A DNA stretch of 64,000 nt from positions 186,001-250,000 of the forward strand of contig JADKKQ010000006.1 in the NCBI GenBank assembly GCA_016720425.1, in the 5' to 3' direction. Source of the DNA: Betaproteobacteria bacterium (lineage in GTDB: Bacteria; Pseudomonadota; Gammaproteobacteria; Burkholderiales; Casimicrobiaceae). Positions 1-8,224 of this stretch are shown one piece after another. Below the pieces are notes generated by a model, which saw only the letters and a list, made by a program, of their open reading frames with translations, was not told the origin of the DNA and ran no database searches. The position numbers and the translations under genes are program-made. How positions within the stretch are numbered: position 1 is the stretch's first letter; each line of letters starts with the position of its first letter.

Positions 1-2708
1 ACGTCCTCGTCGATCGGGAAGGCGAGCTGGTCGCGGTGGGCGGGCTGCTGGCGGGCGCCGCGGCGATCGCGCCCAAGCGGGCGGAGGTGCAGCCGCACGA
101 GCCGGAGGCGGCGGTCGCCGCGGCGCTGGCCGACTACGGATTTCCGGCGACGGTGGCCGGGGCGCTGCAGCGGGTCGAGGCGCGCGACGGCTACGTGCGC
201 CTGACACTGCCGCCGGACGTCGTCGGCGACGACGGGTCGGCGCTGGCCGGCGCCGCTCGGGCCAAGCGCGTGTGGTTTCGGCGCGGCGCCGAGCTCGTCG
301 CCGCCTACTACGTGGAGACGCCGGTCCGCGACGGCGCCTGGCCGCGCAGCGTCGACCGCCACGCCTACGTGATCGCCGCGGCGGATGGAGCGGTGCTCTT
401 CCGCCACAACCAGACGGCGGACGCCGCGTTCGCCTATCGCGTCTACGCCGAGTCGGCCGCCGGTCATCTGCCGCTGCCGGGTCCGGCGGGCCGCAACGCC
501 TTTCCGCATCCGACCGGCGTGCCGGACGGCTACCAGGCGCCGTTCGCGCCGGCCAACCGCGTGGCGCTGCAGAACCTGCCCTTCAGCCGCAACGATCCCT
601 GGCTGCCACCGGACGCGACGCGGACCATCGGCAACAACGTCGAGGCGTTCGCGAATCGGATCGAGCCGGACGGTTTCGACCCGGCCGACCCCGGCGAATG
701 CAATCCGGCCGCGCCGCTCGTCGGCGATCTCCACGCCTGCACCAGCGGCCCCGGCGCCTTCGACTATGCGTACGACACCGGCCGCGCACCCGGCGCCGAC
801 CGCGCGCAGGTGATGGCGGCGGTCACCAACCTCTTCTACATGGTGAATTACCTGCACGACTGGTATTACGACGCCGGCTTCGACGAGGCGTCCGGCAACG
901 CGCAGACCGACAATTTCGGTCGCGGCGGATTCGGCGACGACAGCCTGATCGCCGAGGCGCAGGACTACGCCCGGACCGACAACGCCGACATGACGACGCC
1001 GGCGGACGGCGAGCGTCCGCGGATGCGGATGTACCTCTGGAGCAGTTCGGCGGTGCTGGCCCGGATCAATGCTCCGGCGGCGCTGGCCGGCGTCAAGGAG
1101 GCCGGCATCGCCGCTTTCGGCCCGACGTCGTTCGATCTCACCGGTGATCTGGTGCTCGCCCGCGACGCCGCGACGACCGAGGGGCCGACGACCACCGACG
1201 GCTGCACGGCGTTCACCAACGCCGCCGCGGTGGCCGGCAGGATCGCCGTGATCGATCGCGGCGACTGCCTCTTCGTGGTCAAGGTGCGCAACGCCCAGGA
1301 CGCGGCCGCCGCCGGCGTGCTGATCGTCAACAACGTCCCGGGCGGCATCGCGATGGGGGGCGACGACCCGACGCTGACGATACCGGTGGTCTCGGTGACC
1401 CTCGCCGACGGCGCGGCGATCAAGGCCGAGCTCGCGCGGGGCGTGCCGGTCAACATGCGCCTCGCGCGCGCGAGCGGGGTTCCGCGCGACGGCGCGCTCG
1501 ACAACACGCTGATCGCCCACGAGTGGGGCCACTACATCAGCAATCGGCTGGTGGGCAATGCCAGCGGCCTGGCCGCGAAGCAGGCCGAGGGCATGGGCGA
1601 GGGCTTCGCCGACTTCCACGCGCTGCTGCTGCTGGTGAAGGACGAGGATCGGCAGCGCAGCGCGAACGCCGGCTTCGGCGGCGCCTACCCGGTCAGCGCC
1701 TACGCGCACGGCGGGCCCGACCTGGCGCCCGACGTGATCGGCAACGCGTGGTACTACGGCATCCGTCGCTATCCGTACTCGCGCGACATGACGAAGAACC
1801 CGCTGACCTTCCGCCACATCGGCGACGGCGTGGCGCTGCCGGCGCTGCCGCCGCCGTCGCCCACGGCGGCCGGCGGCAGCAACTCCGAGGTGCACCGCAC
1901 CGGCGAGGTCTGGGGCTCGATGCTGTGGGAGTGCTACGCCAACCTGCTCGATGACCGCCCGCGGCTGTCGTTCGCGCAGGCGCAGGAGCGGATGAAGCGC
2001 TACCTGGTCGGAGGCTACAAGATGATGCCCTGGAACCCGACGTTCATCGAGGCGCGCGACGCGATCCTCGCCGTGATGAAGTCGCAGGACACGCGCGATC
2101 ACGACCTGTGCCTGCACGGCTTCGCCAAGCGCGGCGCGGGCGTCGGCGCCGTGGCTCCCGACCGCTTCGACGAGGCCAACGCCGGCGTGGTCGAGAGCTT
2201 CCTGTCGGTCCCGCCGACCGGGGGCGTGAAGCGCGGGGCGGTCGAGTACCACCACGCGGAGTGGGACCACTATTTCGTCACCGACATCCCGGACGAGATC
2301 GCCAAGCTCGACAACGGGACCTTCGCCGGCTGGGTGCGCACCGGCGAGGGTTTCGACGTCTACGTCGACGCGCCGCCGGGGAGTGCCGGCGTGTGCCGGT
2401 TCTTCAGCACCACGTTCGCGCCGCGCAGCTCGCACTTCTACACGCCGAGCGCCAGCGAGTGCGGCGTGGTGCGGCAGAACGCCGACTGGCAGCTCGAGGG
2501 CGTGGTCTTCGGCGTGTCGGCACCGGGGCCCGACGGCGCCTGCCCCGCCGACATGCGGCCCGTCTATCGGCTCTACAACGACGGGCAGGGGGCGGCCCCC
2601 AATCACCGCTACACGACCCGCCTCCCGACGCGCGAGCAGATGCTGGCGCGTGGCTGGATTCCCGAGGGCTACGGTCCGCTCGGCGTGATCATGTGCGCGC
2701 CGCCCTGA
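1..2708 (+). CDS. Secreted M36 (fungalysin-like) metallopeptidase, 5' partial
   Basis: Zinc metalloendopeptidase, expected to be exported and to digest proteins outside the cell. The frame is open to the left edge (first full codon at base 3), so the signal peptide and most of the propeptide are missing; the GTG at 36 is probably internal. The zinc motif HEWGH is at 1518-1532, followed by the downstream glutamate region GEGFADFHALL, as in family M36. A protease-associated (PA) domain is inserted before it (about 1190-1450, with VIDRGDCLF and AAGVLIVNN). After the catalytic part, about 2245-2705 matches my memory of the DUF5648 repeat pattern (DHYFVT, SHFYTPSASEC, VYRLYN, NHRYTT), a module often found at the end of secreted betaproteobacterial proteins. 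It converges on the peptide transporter gene 34 bases away. Family assignment is firm; substrate is unknown. Confidence 0.88.
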   Translation, partial: VLVDREGELVAVGGLLAGAAAIAPKRAEVQPHEPEAAVAAALADYGFPATVAGALQRVEARDGYVRLTLPPDVVGDDGSALAGAARAKRVWFRRGAELVAAYYVETPVRDGAWPRSVDRHAYVIAAADGAVLFRHNQTADAAFAYRVYAESAAGHLPLPGPAGRNAFPHPTGVPDGYQAPFAPANRVALQNLPFSRNDPWLPPDATRTIGNNVEAFANRIEPDGFDPADPGECNPAAPLVGDLHACTSGPGAFDYAYDTGRAPGADRAQVMAAVTNLFYMVNYLHDWYYDAGFDEASGNAQTDNFGRGGFGDDSLIAEAQDYARTDNADMTTPADGERPRMRMYLWSSSAVLARINAPAALAGVKEAGIAAFGPTSFDLTGDLVLARDAATTEGPTTTDGCTAFTNAAAVAGRIAVIDRGDCLFVVKVRNAQDAAAAGVLIVNNVPGGIAMGGDDPTLTIPVVSVTLADGAAIKAELARGVPVNMRLARASGVPRDGALDNTLIAHEWGHYISNRLVGNASGLAAKQAEGMGEGFADFHALLLLVKDEDRQRSANAGFGGAYPVSAYAHGGPDLAPDVIGNAWYYGIRRYPYSRDMTKNPLTFRHIGDGVALPALPPPSPTAAGGSNSEVHRTGEVWGSMLWECYANLLDDRPRLSFAQAQERMKRYLVGGYKMMPWNPTFIEARDAILAVMKSQDTRDHDLCLHGFAKRGAGVGAVAPDRFDEANAGVVESFLSVPPTGGVKRGAVEYHHAEWDHYFVTDIPDEIAKLDNGTFAGWVRTGEGFDVYVDAPPGSAGVCRFFSTTFAPRSSHFYTPSASECGVVRQNADWQLEGVVFGVSAPGPDGACPADMRPVYRLYNDGQGAAPNHRYTTRLPTREQMLARGWIPEGYGPLGVIMCAPP

Positions 2709-2742
2709 CCCGCGCGGTCACCATCGAAAGGCGCTCGGCCGC

Positions 2743-4716
2743 TCAACCCATCAGCACGTTGACGATCGCGTTGCCGATCCCCATCAGCGCGGAGCCCGAG
2801 ATCAGTCCGGCGCAGATGGGCTCCATGCCCTCGACCCAGAACCGGTTGCCGCGGGTGCCGGCGGTCGGATTCCGGCGCGCCGCCACCCAGAAGATCATCG
2901 CGCCGATCCACATCGCGAACGTCGATTCGGGCGGCAGCACCACGCCCAGCCCGATCGACACCGCAGACAGCGGGAAACGGCCCCGGGTGACCATGCGCGC
3001 GACCTCGATCGTCACCGCCGCCACCGCCGCCACGATCATCGACACCACGGCCGAGTAGGGGAGCGCGCTGACCCCCTTGGCGATGAGCTCGGCGACGCCC
3101 TTCCACTGCAATGCTGCCGGGAACGCGAAGTTGTCGGAGACCATCGTCGACACGGAGCGCACGCCGTTCGCGTCCGGCGGCAGGAACAGCAGGAAGAACA
3201 GCGGCACGCAGGCGAGCGCGCCGGCGAAGATGCCGATCACGTGGCCGATGGCCTGCTGGCGGGGCTTGGCGCCGAGCATGTAGCCGGGCTTGATGTCGGA
3301 GAGCAGGTTCGCGGCGTTGGAGGCGATCTCCGCCGTCATGCCCGCGGGGATCAGGTTGCTCGCCGGATTGCTGCGGTCGATCGCGCCCATCGTGAACTGG
3401 GTGATCTTGGACAGCGCGCCGGTCGGCGTCCACGACGTGAGCGCCATCGAGTTGGTGCAGATGACCGACAGCACGAAGATCAGCGGCAGCGAGATGAATG
3501 CCAGGAGCCACGGCACGCCGAAGAACGCGTGCGTGGTCCACGCGCCCAGCACGCTGAAGATCGGGATGCCCACGGCGGAGATCCACAGCGGGAACTCGAT
3601 GTGGCCGAGCACGTCGGTGCCGCTCTCCTTCGCGCGGCGCTTGAACAGGCCCCTGAAGATCTCCGGCCGGCCGAGCAGGCTCACCAGCGAGCCCACGACC
3701 ATCATCGTCACGCCCCACCACAGCGACCACTGGTTGACGATCTCCGCCCGCGAGATCGGCACCAGCACGCCGGTGGGCCCGGTGCGGGCGACGATGTCGC
3801 CGGCCTGGATCATGATCGGCGCCAGGATGACGAAGTTGACGAACGCGCCGAGCAGGCAGCTGGTCGCCACCGCGATGCCCATCAGTCCGCCCACGCCGAG
3901 CATCGCCGCGTCGAGCGTGAGGCGCAGCCCGAGCACGCGGATGTCGGTGCCGAGGATCGTCGGGACGTACTGGCTCGCCTTGCCCACCGCGGCGTAGTAG
4001 TAGGCGTCCAGCCGTTCGTGGAAGGTCCACGGCGCCTTCAGCCCCGCCCACTGGTCGAGGCGCAGGATCTTGAACTGCAGCAGCTTCATCCAGCCGTCGC
4101 TGATCACCGCCTGGTAGAGGCCGGTGAACAGCGCGGTGCCGCCGAGCAGTCGCGCCTTGAACATGCCCTCGCTGGCCGAGCCCGTGTACAGCGCGTCGAG
4201 CACCACGCCGCTGGCGCGGCCCTCCGGAAACGGCAGCTGCTCCTCGTTGATGAAGCGCCGCTTCATCGGGAAGGCGAGCAGCACGCCGATGATGGACACC
4301 ACGCACATCCACGTCACCATGTGCCACCAGGGGATGATCCTCTCGGTCACCAGCATGTACGCGGCCAGGCTGGAGATCATCGGCGCGACCATGTAGCCCG
4401 CGGCGGTGGCGATCGACTGCGTGCAGTTGTTCTCGAGGATGGTGAAGTCCGTGGCGATCCCGGCGCCGTGCATGATGCGATAGAGCGCGAAGGCGAGGAT
4501 GACCGAGGTGAGCCCCACGCCGATGGAGATGCCGGTCTTGGCGGCGATGTAGAGCGCGGTCGCGGCCAGGATGCCGCCGAGCAGGAATCCGGTGAGCGCC
4601 GAGCGGATCGTCAACTGCGGCATGTCGCCGCGAAAGACGTTCTTCAGCCACCACTCGTCCTTCTGGCTGCGCGTCCAGGTGCGGACCTGTTCCTCGTTCA
4701 GCTGTAGCAGTGCCAT
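2743..4716 (-). CDS. OPT-family oligopeptide transporter
   Basis: Polytopic inner-membrane protein of 657 residues with many hydrophobic segments, matching bacterial oligopeptide transporter (OPT/YSL) proteins. Recognisable blocks are the N-terminal ALTGFLLGGILAA, the conserved NCTQSIATAAGYM segment and FPEGRASGVVLDA. OPT proteins import short peptides or metal chelates by proton coupling; which one applies here cannot be read from sequence. The ATG at 4716 is chosen because GGAAAGAG lies 6 bases upstream; a longer frame to 4824 adds an arginine/proline-rich stretch unlike an OPT N-terminus. Its convergent position with a secreted peptidase suggests the peptidase products may be its substrates, which is an inference. 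Confidence 0.9.
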   Translation of the reverse strand: MALLQLNEEQVRTWTRSQKDEWWLKNVFRGDMPQLTIRSALTGFLLGGILAATALYIAAKTGISIGVGLTSVILAFALYRIMHGAGIATDFTILENNCTQSIATAAGYMVAPMISSLAAYMLVTERIIPWWHMVTWMCVVSIIGVLLAFPMKRRFINEEQLPFPEGRASGVVLDALYTGSASEGMFKARLLGGTALFTGLYQAVISDGWMKLLQFKILRLDQWAGLKAPWTFHERLDAYYYAAVGKASQYVPTILGTDIRVLGLRLTLDAAMLGVGGLMGIAVATSCLLGAFVNFVILAPIMIQAGDIVARTGPTGVLVPISRAEIVNQWSLWWGVTMMVVGSLVSLLGRPEIFRGLFKRRAKESGTDVLGHIEFPLWISAVGIPIFSVLGAWTTHAFFGVPWLLAFISLPLIFVLSVICTNSMALTSWTPTGALSKITQFTMGAIDRSNPASNLIPAGMTAEIASNAANLLSDIKPGYMLGAKPRQQAIGHVIGIFAGALACVPLFFLLFLPPDANGVRSVSTMVSDNFAFPAALQWKGVAELIAKGVSALPYSAVVSMIVAAVAAVTIEVARMVTRGRFPLSAVSIGLGVVLPPESTFAMWIGAMIFWVAARRNPTAGTRGNRFWVEGMEPICAGLISGSALMGIGNAIVNVLMG

Positions 4717-4867
4717 GCGGGCTCTTTCCGGGCGTAGGGGTGGGCGTGGGCACGACATTCTCGGCCAAACCGGCTTCGGCGCCCAGCCTTTCGTTGGCCG
4801 GGCGCCCCGTTCCGGTCCCGCCACCGTCGACCGTCGCCGGCGTGATTTCGAAAGCGGGCAGGGGCAG

Positions 4868-4873
4868 TAGAAT
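4868..4873 (+). promoter_or_regulatory. -10-like hexamer TAGAAT upstream of the VOC gene
   Basis: TAGAAT followed by GCCGG, 31 bases before the ATG at 4905, in an otherwise GC-rich gap. No convincing -35 box is visible. The same TAGAAT/TAAAAT plus GCSSG arrangement recurs before hrcA, purB and the gene at 52690. Confidence 0.4.
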
Positions 4874-4904
4874 GCCGGTTCCCGAACCCCCTGGAGGACC
4901 TGCG

Positions 4905-5273
4905 ATGATCGGCTACGTGACGCTCGGCACCAACGACCTGCCCCGTGCGGCAGCCTTCTACGACGCGCTGCTGGCCGAGGTCGGTGCCAAGCGGCTGTGG
5001 GACGTCGACCGCGGCATCGGCTGGGGCGTGGCGCAGGACAAGCCGAGCCTGGGCATCCTGAAGCCCTACGACGGCAAGCCGGCCACCGTCGGCAACGGCG
5101 TGATGGTCGCGCTGGTCGTCGACTCGCGCGACAAGGTCGACCGCGTCTACCGGAAGGCGCTGGAGCTCGGCGGCAAGGACGAAGGACCCGCGGGCCCGCG
5201 CGGCGACGGATTCTATGCCGGTTACTTTCGCGACCTGGACGGCAACAAGCTGGACGTGTTCTGCGTCGGGTAG
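4905..5273 (+). CDS. VOC/glyoxalase-fold family protein
   Basis: A 122-residue protein of the vicinal oxygen chelate superfamily. It begins MIGYVTLGTNDLPRAAAFYD, the usual first beta-alpha unit, and ends YFRDLDGNKLDVFCVG, the usual DPDGN-like final hairpin. Such small single-domain members include glyoxalases, resistance proteins and many of unknown activity, and nothing nearby identifies the substrate. The start is set by CTGGAGGACC just upstream; a longer frame beginning at 4710 would run through the promoter. Probably monocistronic. Confidence 0.85.
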   Translation: MIGYVTLGTNDLPRAAAFYDALLAEVGAKRLWDVDRGIGWGVAQDKPSLGILKPYDGKPATVGNGVMVALVVDSRDKVDRVYRKALELGGKDEGPAGPRGDGFYAGYFRDLDGNKLDVFCVG

Positions 5274-5441
5274 TCGCCCGCAGCGCGAGACTGGCATTGC
5301 ACGGGGCGGCACGGCACCCGGGTCGGCGACCGCTCCAGGTGCTGCGCCGCAGCGTGGCAAGCGGCCGGCAACGCGTCTATGATGAAGGTTCGGGGTGCAG
5401 CGAGCGGGTTCGGCGCCCCTCAACGGCAAGGAGCGATCGTC

Positions 5442-5675
5442 ATGGCGAAGAAGACCAAGAGCAGCGGCGACACCGGCGTCTACCGGGTCACCGAGATCAT
5501 CGGCACCAGTCCGCTGTCCTGGGAAGCGGCGGCGAAGAACGCCATCGAAGCGGCCTCCAAGTCGCTGCGCGACCTGCGCATCGCCGAGGTGAGCAAGCTC
5601 GACATGAAGATCGAGGACGGCAAGGTCGTCGCCTATCGGGCGCGGGTTTCGCTCTCGTTCAAGTACGACGGCTGA
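5442..5675 (+). CDS. Dodecin family flavin-binding protein
   Basis: Small 77-residue protein with the dodecin pattern: VYRVTEIIGTSPLSWEAA near the N-terminus, then KNAIEAASKSLRDLR, and a final strand VVAYRARVSLSFKYDG. Dodecins assemble as hollow dodecamers that store or buffer flavins (FMN, riboflavin) in the cytoplasm. The ATG at 5442 has AAGGAG upstream at good spacing; the frame extends upstream to 5379 without family similarity. A possible -10 (TATGAT) lies at 5378-5383. The stop is only 9 bases from the end of the convergent transketolase-like gene. Confidence 0.92.
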   Translation: MAKKTKSSGDTGVYRVTEIIGTSPLSWEAAAKNAIEAASKSLRDLRIAEVSKLDMKIEDGKVVAYRARVSLSFKYDG

Positions 5676-5684
5676 GCGGGGCAA

Positions 5685-8000
5685 TCAAGCCAAGGTGAGT
5701 TTCCTGCGGCGATTCACGAACCGCTCGATACCCTGGAGAATCCACTCCGGGGACAGATGGGCTTCCTCGGCAATTTCTTCCAGGCGGCCACCGGAGCGCC
5801 ACTGGTTGTCGAAGTCGGCGGTCATGGCGTATTGCTTGGAAATCGCCGAGCCCAGCCAGTCATACATGGCGCGACGCGACATGTTGGTGATCACGGTCGA
5901 GTCGATGAAGTCGGCCATCGGCAGGATGCGATCCTGATAGGCCTGGTCCTGCAGGCGGAACAGTTCCGGGCTGACGCCGGCAACGATCTTGACGTTGAGT
6001 CCACGCTTGTTGATCTCCGGCAGTGCCTTGATGACGTTGGACGTCGAGATCGTGCCCTGAACGATGATCGTGCCCTGCCTCGGCTTGCCGCCGTCGAAGT
6101 CGCGGATCAGGTAAGCGCCCTTGGCCGCAGCCGTGTAGCAGTCGATGCCCAGCGCCTTGCGATCCGGCACGGTGATGGGCGGGCGGGTCAGGTGCAGCGC
6201 GATGATCGGCGGATCGGTCTTCATGGCCGCAGCGAGCATGATCGGCACTTCGTTGAAGTCGCTCGGGTACAGGTTGACGACCGTGCCATCCGGGAATAGC
6301 TGCGTGACGGCCGGCGAAAACACACCGTAGTGCGTGCGCGCATCTTCCGCCGTCTCGATGCCGGAGTGCCCGGCAACCCACACCACCTTGCCGTACTTGA
6401 TTTCGCAGTTCTGGGCCATCTGGCTCAGGATGCGCATCTGACCGTACTTGAGGTAGCTGAACGAAGCGTAGGTCGAGCACACGCCGCAGAAGCCGTTGAA
6501 CTCGTTGAACGGGTCGGACGACAGGTTGGTCGTCGCCAGCGCGGCCATGATCCCGGAGTTGGCGAACTCGGTGATTTCCTGCGGGATGATCGCGCCGTCG
6601 AGATTCTTGTCGCGTTCATACCAGCCGAAGTTCTTCATGGCGCCGAAGTCCTTGCCGAAATCGGCAACGTTGGTCGACTCGGCGAGGTCGGCGGCACAGG
6701 CGAGGAACAGCGGGCGGCCGTACCTTTCCCTGCACACGGAGTTGATGTAGCTGCCCCACTTGCCGAAAGCGGCGCGGTTGGACTGCACCGTCCCCGGCGC
6801 CACGAACAGCTCGGCCGGATACTTGCTGGGGTCGAACAAGTCGGCATCCTTCATCGGGTTCTTTGACAGGTCGAACAACGGCTTGGCAGGCCCGGACGGA
6901 ACCGCATCGGCCAGCGTCAGCAGGGTGCCGGTGATGTAGTCGACGAGCGCCTGATCCTTGGCCAGCACGTTGGTCACGGACTTCAGGTTCTGCAGAGCCT
7001 GCGCCTCCTGATCGGCAACGGAAGCCGGTGCCGGCTGGCCGTAGTTCTGGAATTCAACGCCGTACTTCGCAACGAACTCTCCCTTGGTCTTCCAGAAGGC
7101 TTCGCTGTTCATCTTGTGCGGCGCGCCGTGCGACTTGTTGTCGAACACGCCGTAGCCGCGGCCCTTGCGGGTCTTGAAGTAGAGCATGCCTGGCGCGTTC
7201 GAGGCTTCCTGTGCGGCGAACAGGTCCAGGAGGCCCTTCGACAGGTCGCCCCAGTTGGTGCCGTCGCTGGCCTTGAACACGTTCCAGCCGTAGGGCCTGA
7301 ACCATTCTTCCGGGCCGCCGTGAACAACGGCGCTGGTGGGCCGGTCATCAATGCCGAAGTCGTTCCAGTCCACCAGGAAGAACAGGTTGTTGAGGCCCAG
7401 GCCCCAGGCGGAGTTCTTGGTTTCGTGGCTGGCACCGGGCGTCAGGCCGCCTTCGCCTTCAAGGGCGACGACCTTGACATCGCTCGCGCCGGCGCGCTTG
7501 AGCGCCAGCGCCTGACCGGCCGCAGCCGGCAGCCCGTGGCCGGAAGGGCCGGTGTTCCACTTGAGGAATAGCGACTTGCCTTCCATTTCAGCGTGACCGG
7601 AGAGTCCGCCGTGACGGCGGAAACGGGCGAGATCCTCCTGCCACACGGCCGAGCGCGACTCGAGCTTGTACCGGGCGTCCCTGGTCTCTTCGTACTTGAT
7701 GCGGAAGGCTTCATCGAGAACGGCGAAGGTGGCATAGATCAGCGGAATCGAGTGGCCGGCGCTCAGAATGAACCGGTCGCCAAAAGCCTTCTCGGGGTGG
7801 CGGATGTCCCATCGGAAGCCGCCGCAGAGCAGCAGGGCGATGAACGCCTGCACCTTGGAGCGCGAACCGCCCGGGTGGCCGCTCTGGCTGAAATTGACCA
7901 TGAGATCGATGTTCTGGTCGACCATGTCCTTGATCTTTTCCCACTTCCCGAAGTGAGGGCAGAGTTCCGCGTACTTCTGTTCGACTGACTTGTTTGCCAT
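5685..8000 (-). CDS. Divergent transketolase-like thiamine diphosphate enzyme
   Basis: A 771-residue protein with the three-part transketolase layout: N-terminal ThDP-binding domain, pyrimidine-binding domain (PQEITEFANSGIMAAL carries the expected catalytic glutamate) and C-terminal domain. It is longer than the usual 660-670 residues. The cofactor motif normally read as GDG reads GEG here (LEGEGGLTPGASHE), followed by the expected Asn pair region GLNNLFFLVDWN. Base composition is visibly lower in GC (many aa/tt third positions) than the neighbours, suggesting transfer or special codon selection. The start at 8000 has CCAGGAGCC upstream. It lies 224 bases downstream of the canonical tkt on the same strand, probably in the same transcription unit. 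Donor and acceptor sugars are unknown; a role in pentose or C1 sugar rearrangement is a guess. Confidence 0.85.
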   Translation of the reverse strand: MANKSVEQKYAELCPHFGKWEKIKDMVDQNIDLMVNFSQSGHPGGSRSKVQAFIALLLCGGFRWDIRHPEKAFGDRFILSAGHSIPLIYATFAVLDEAFRIKYEETRDARYKLESRSAVWQEDLARFRRHGGLSGHAEMEGKSLFLKWNTGPSGHGLPAAAGQALALKRAGASDVKVVALEGEGGLTPGASHETKNSAWGLGLNNLFFLVDWNDFGIDDRPTSAVVHGGPEEWFRPYGWNVFKASDGTNWGDLSKGLLDLFAAQEASNAPGMLYFKTRKGRGYGVFDNKSHGAPHKMNSEAFWKTKGEFVAKYGVEFQNYGQPAPASVADQEAQALQNLKSVTNVLAKDQALVDYITGTLLTLADAVPSGPAKPLFDLSKNPMKDADLFDPSKYPAELFVAPGTVQSNRAAFGKWGSYINSVCRERYGRPLFLACAADLAESTNVADFGKDFGAMKNFGWYERDKNLDGAIIPQEITEFANSGIMAALATTNLSSDPFNEFNGFCGVCSTYASFSYLKYGQMRILSQMAQNCEIKYGKVVWVAGHSGIETAEDARTHYGVFSPAVTQLFPDGTVVNLYPSDFNEVPIMLAAAMKTDPPIIALHLTRPPITVPDRKALGIDCYTAAAKGAYLIRDFDGGKPRQGTIIVQGTISTSNVIKALPEINKRGLNVKIVAGVSPELFRLQDQAYQDRILPMADFIDSTVITNMSRRAMYDWLGSAISKQYAMTADFDNQWRSGGRLEEIAEEAHLSPEWILQGIERFVNRRRKLTLA

Positions 8001-8224
8001 TGCACTGGCTCCTGGAGCTCTTCGTTGTAATTGCCGCGCCACTGCCCGGCCAGGCGACCCTTGCGGAGCCGGAGATCGAGCCTTGGCACGGGTTGCGCGC
8101 GGGTCTCCTCTGCGCAAGGGATCGCCGTTGCCCGGCTTCTCGCGCATGCTGCGTCGGCCGGGCGCTCGTGGTCGCCGCATCGTGCAGGATCCGCTGGCAG
8201 GTCGGGCGGTTCCTCAGGTCGGAT

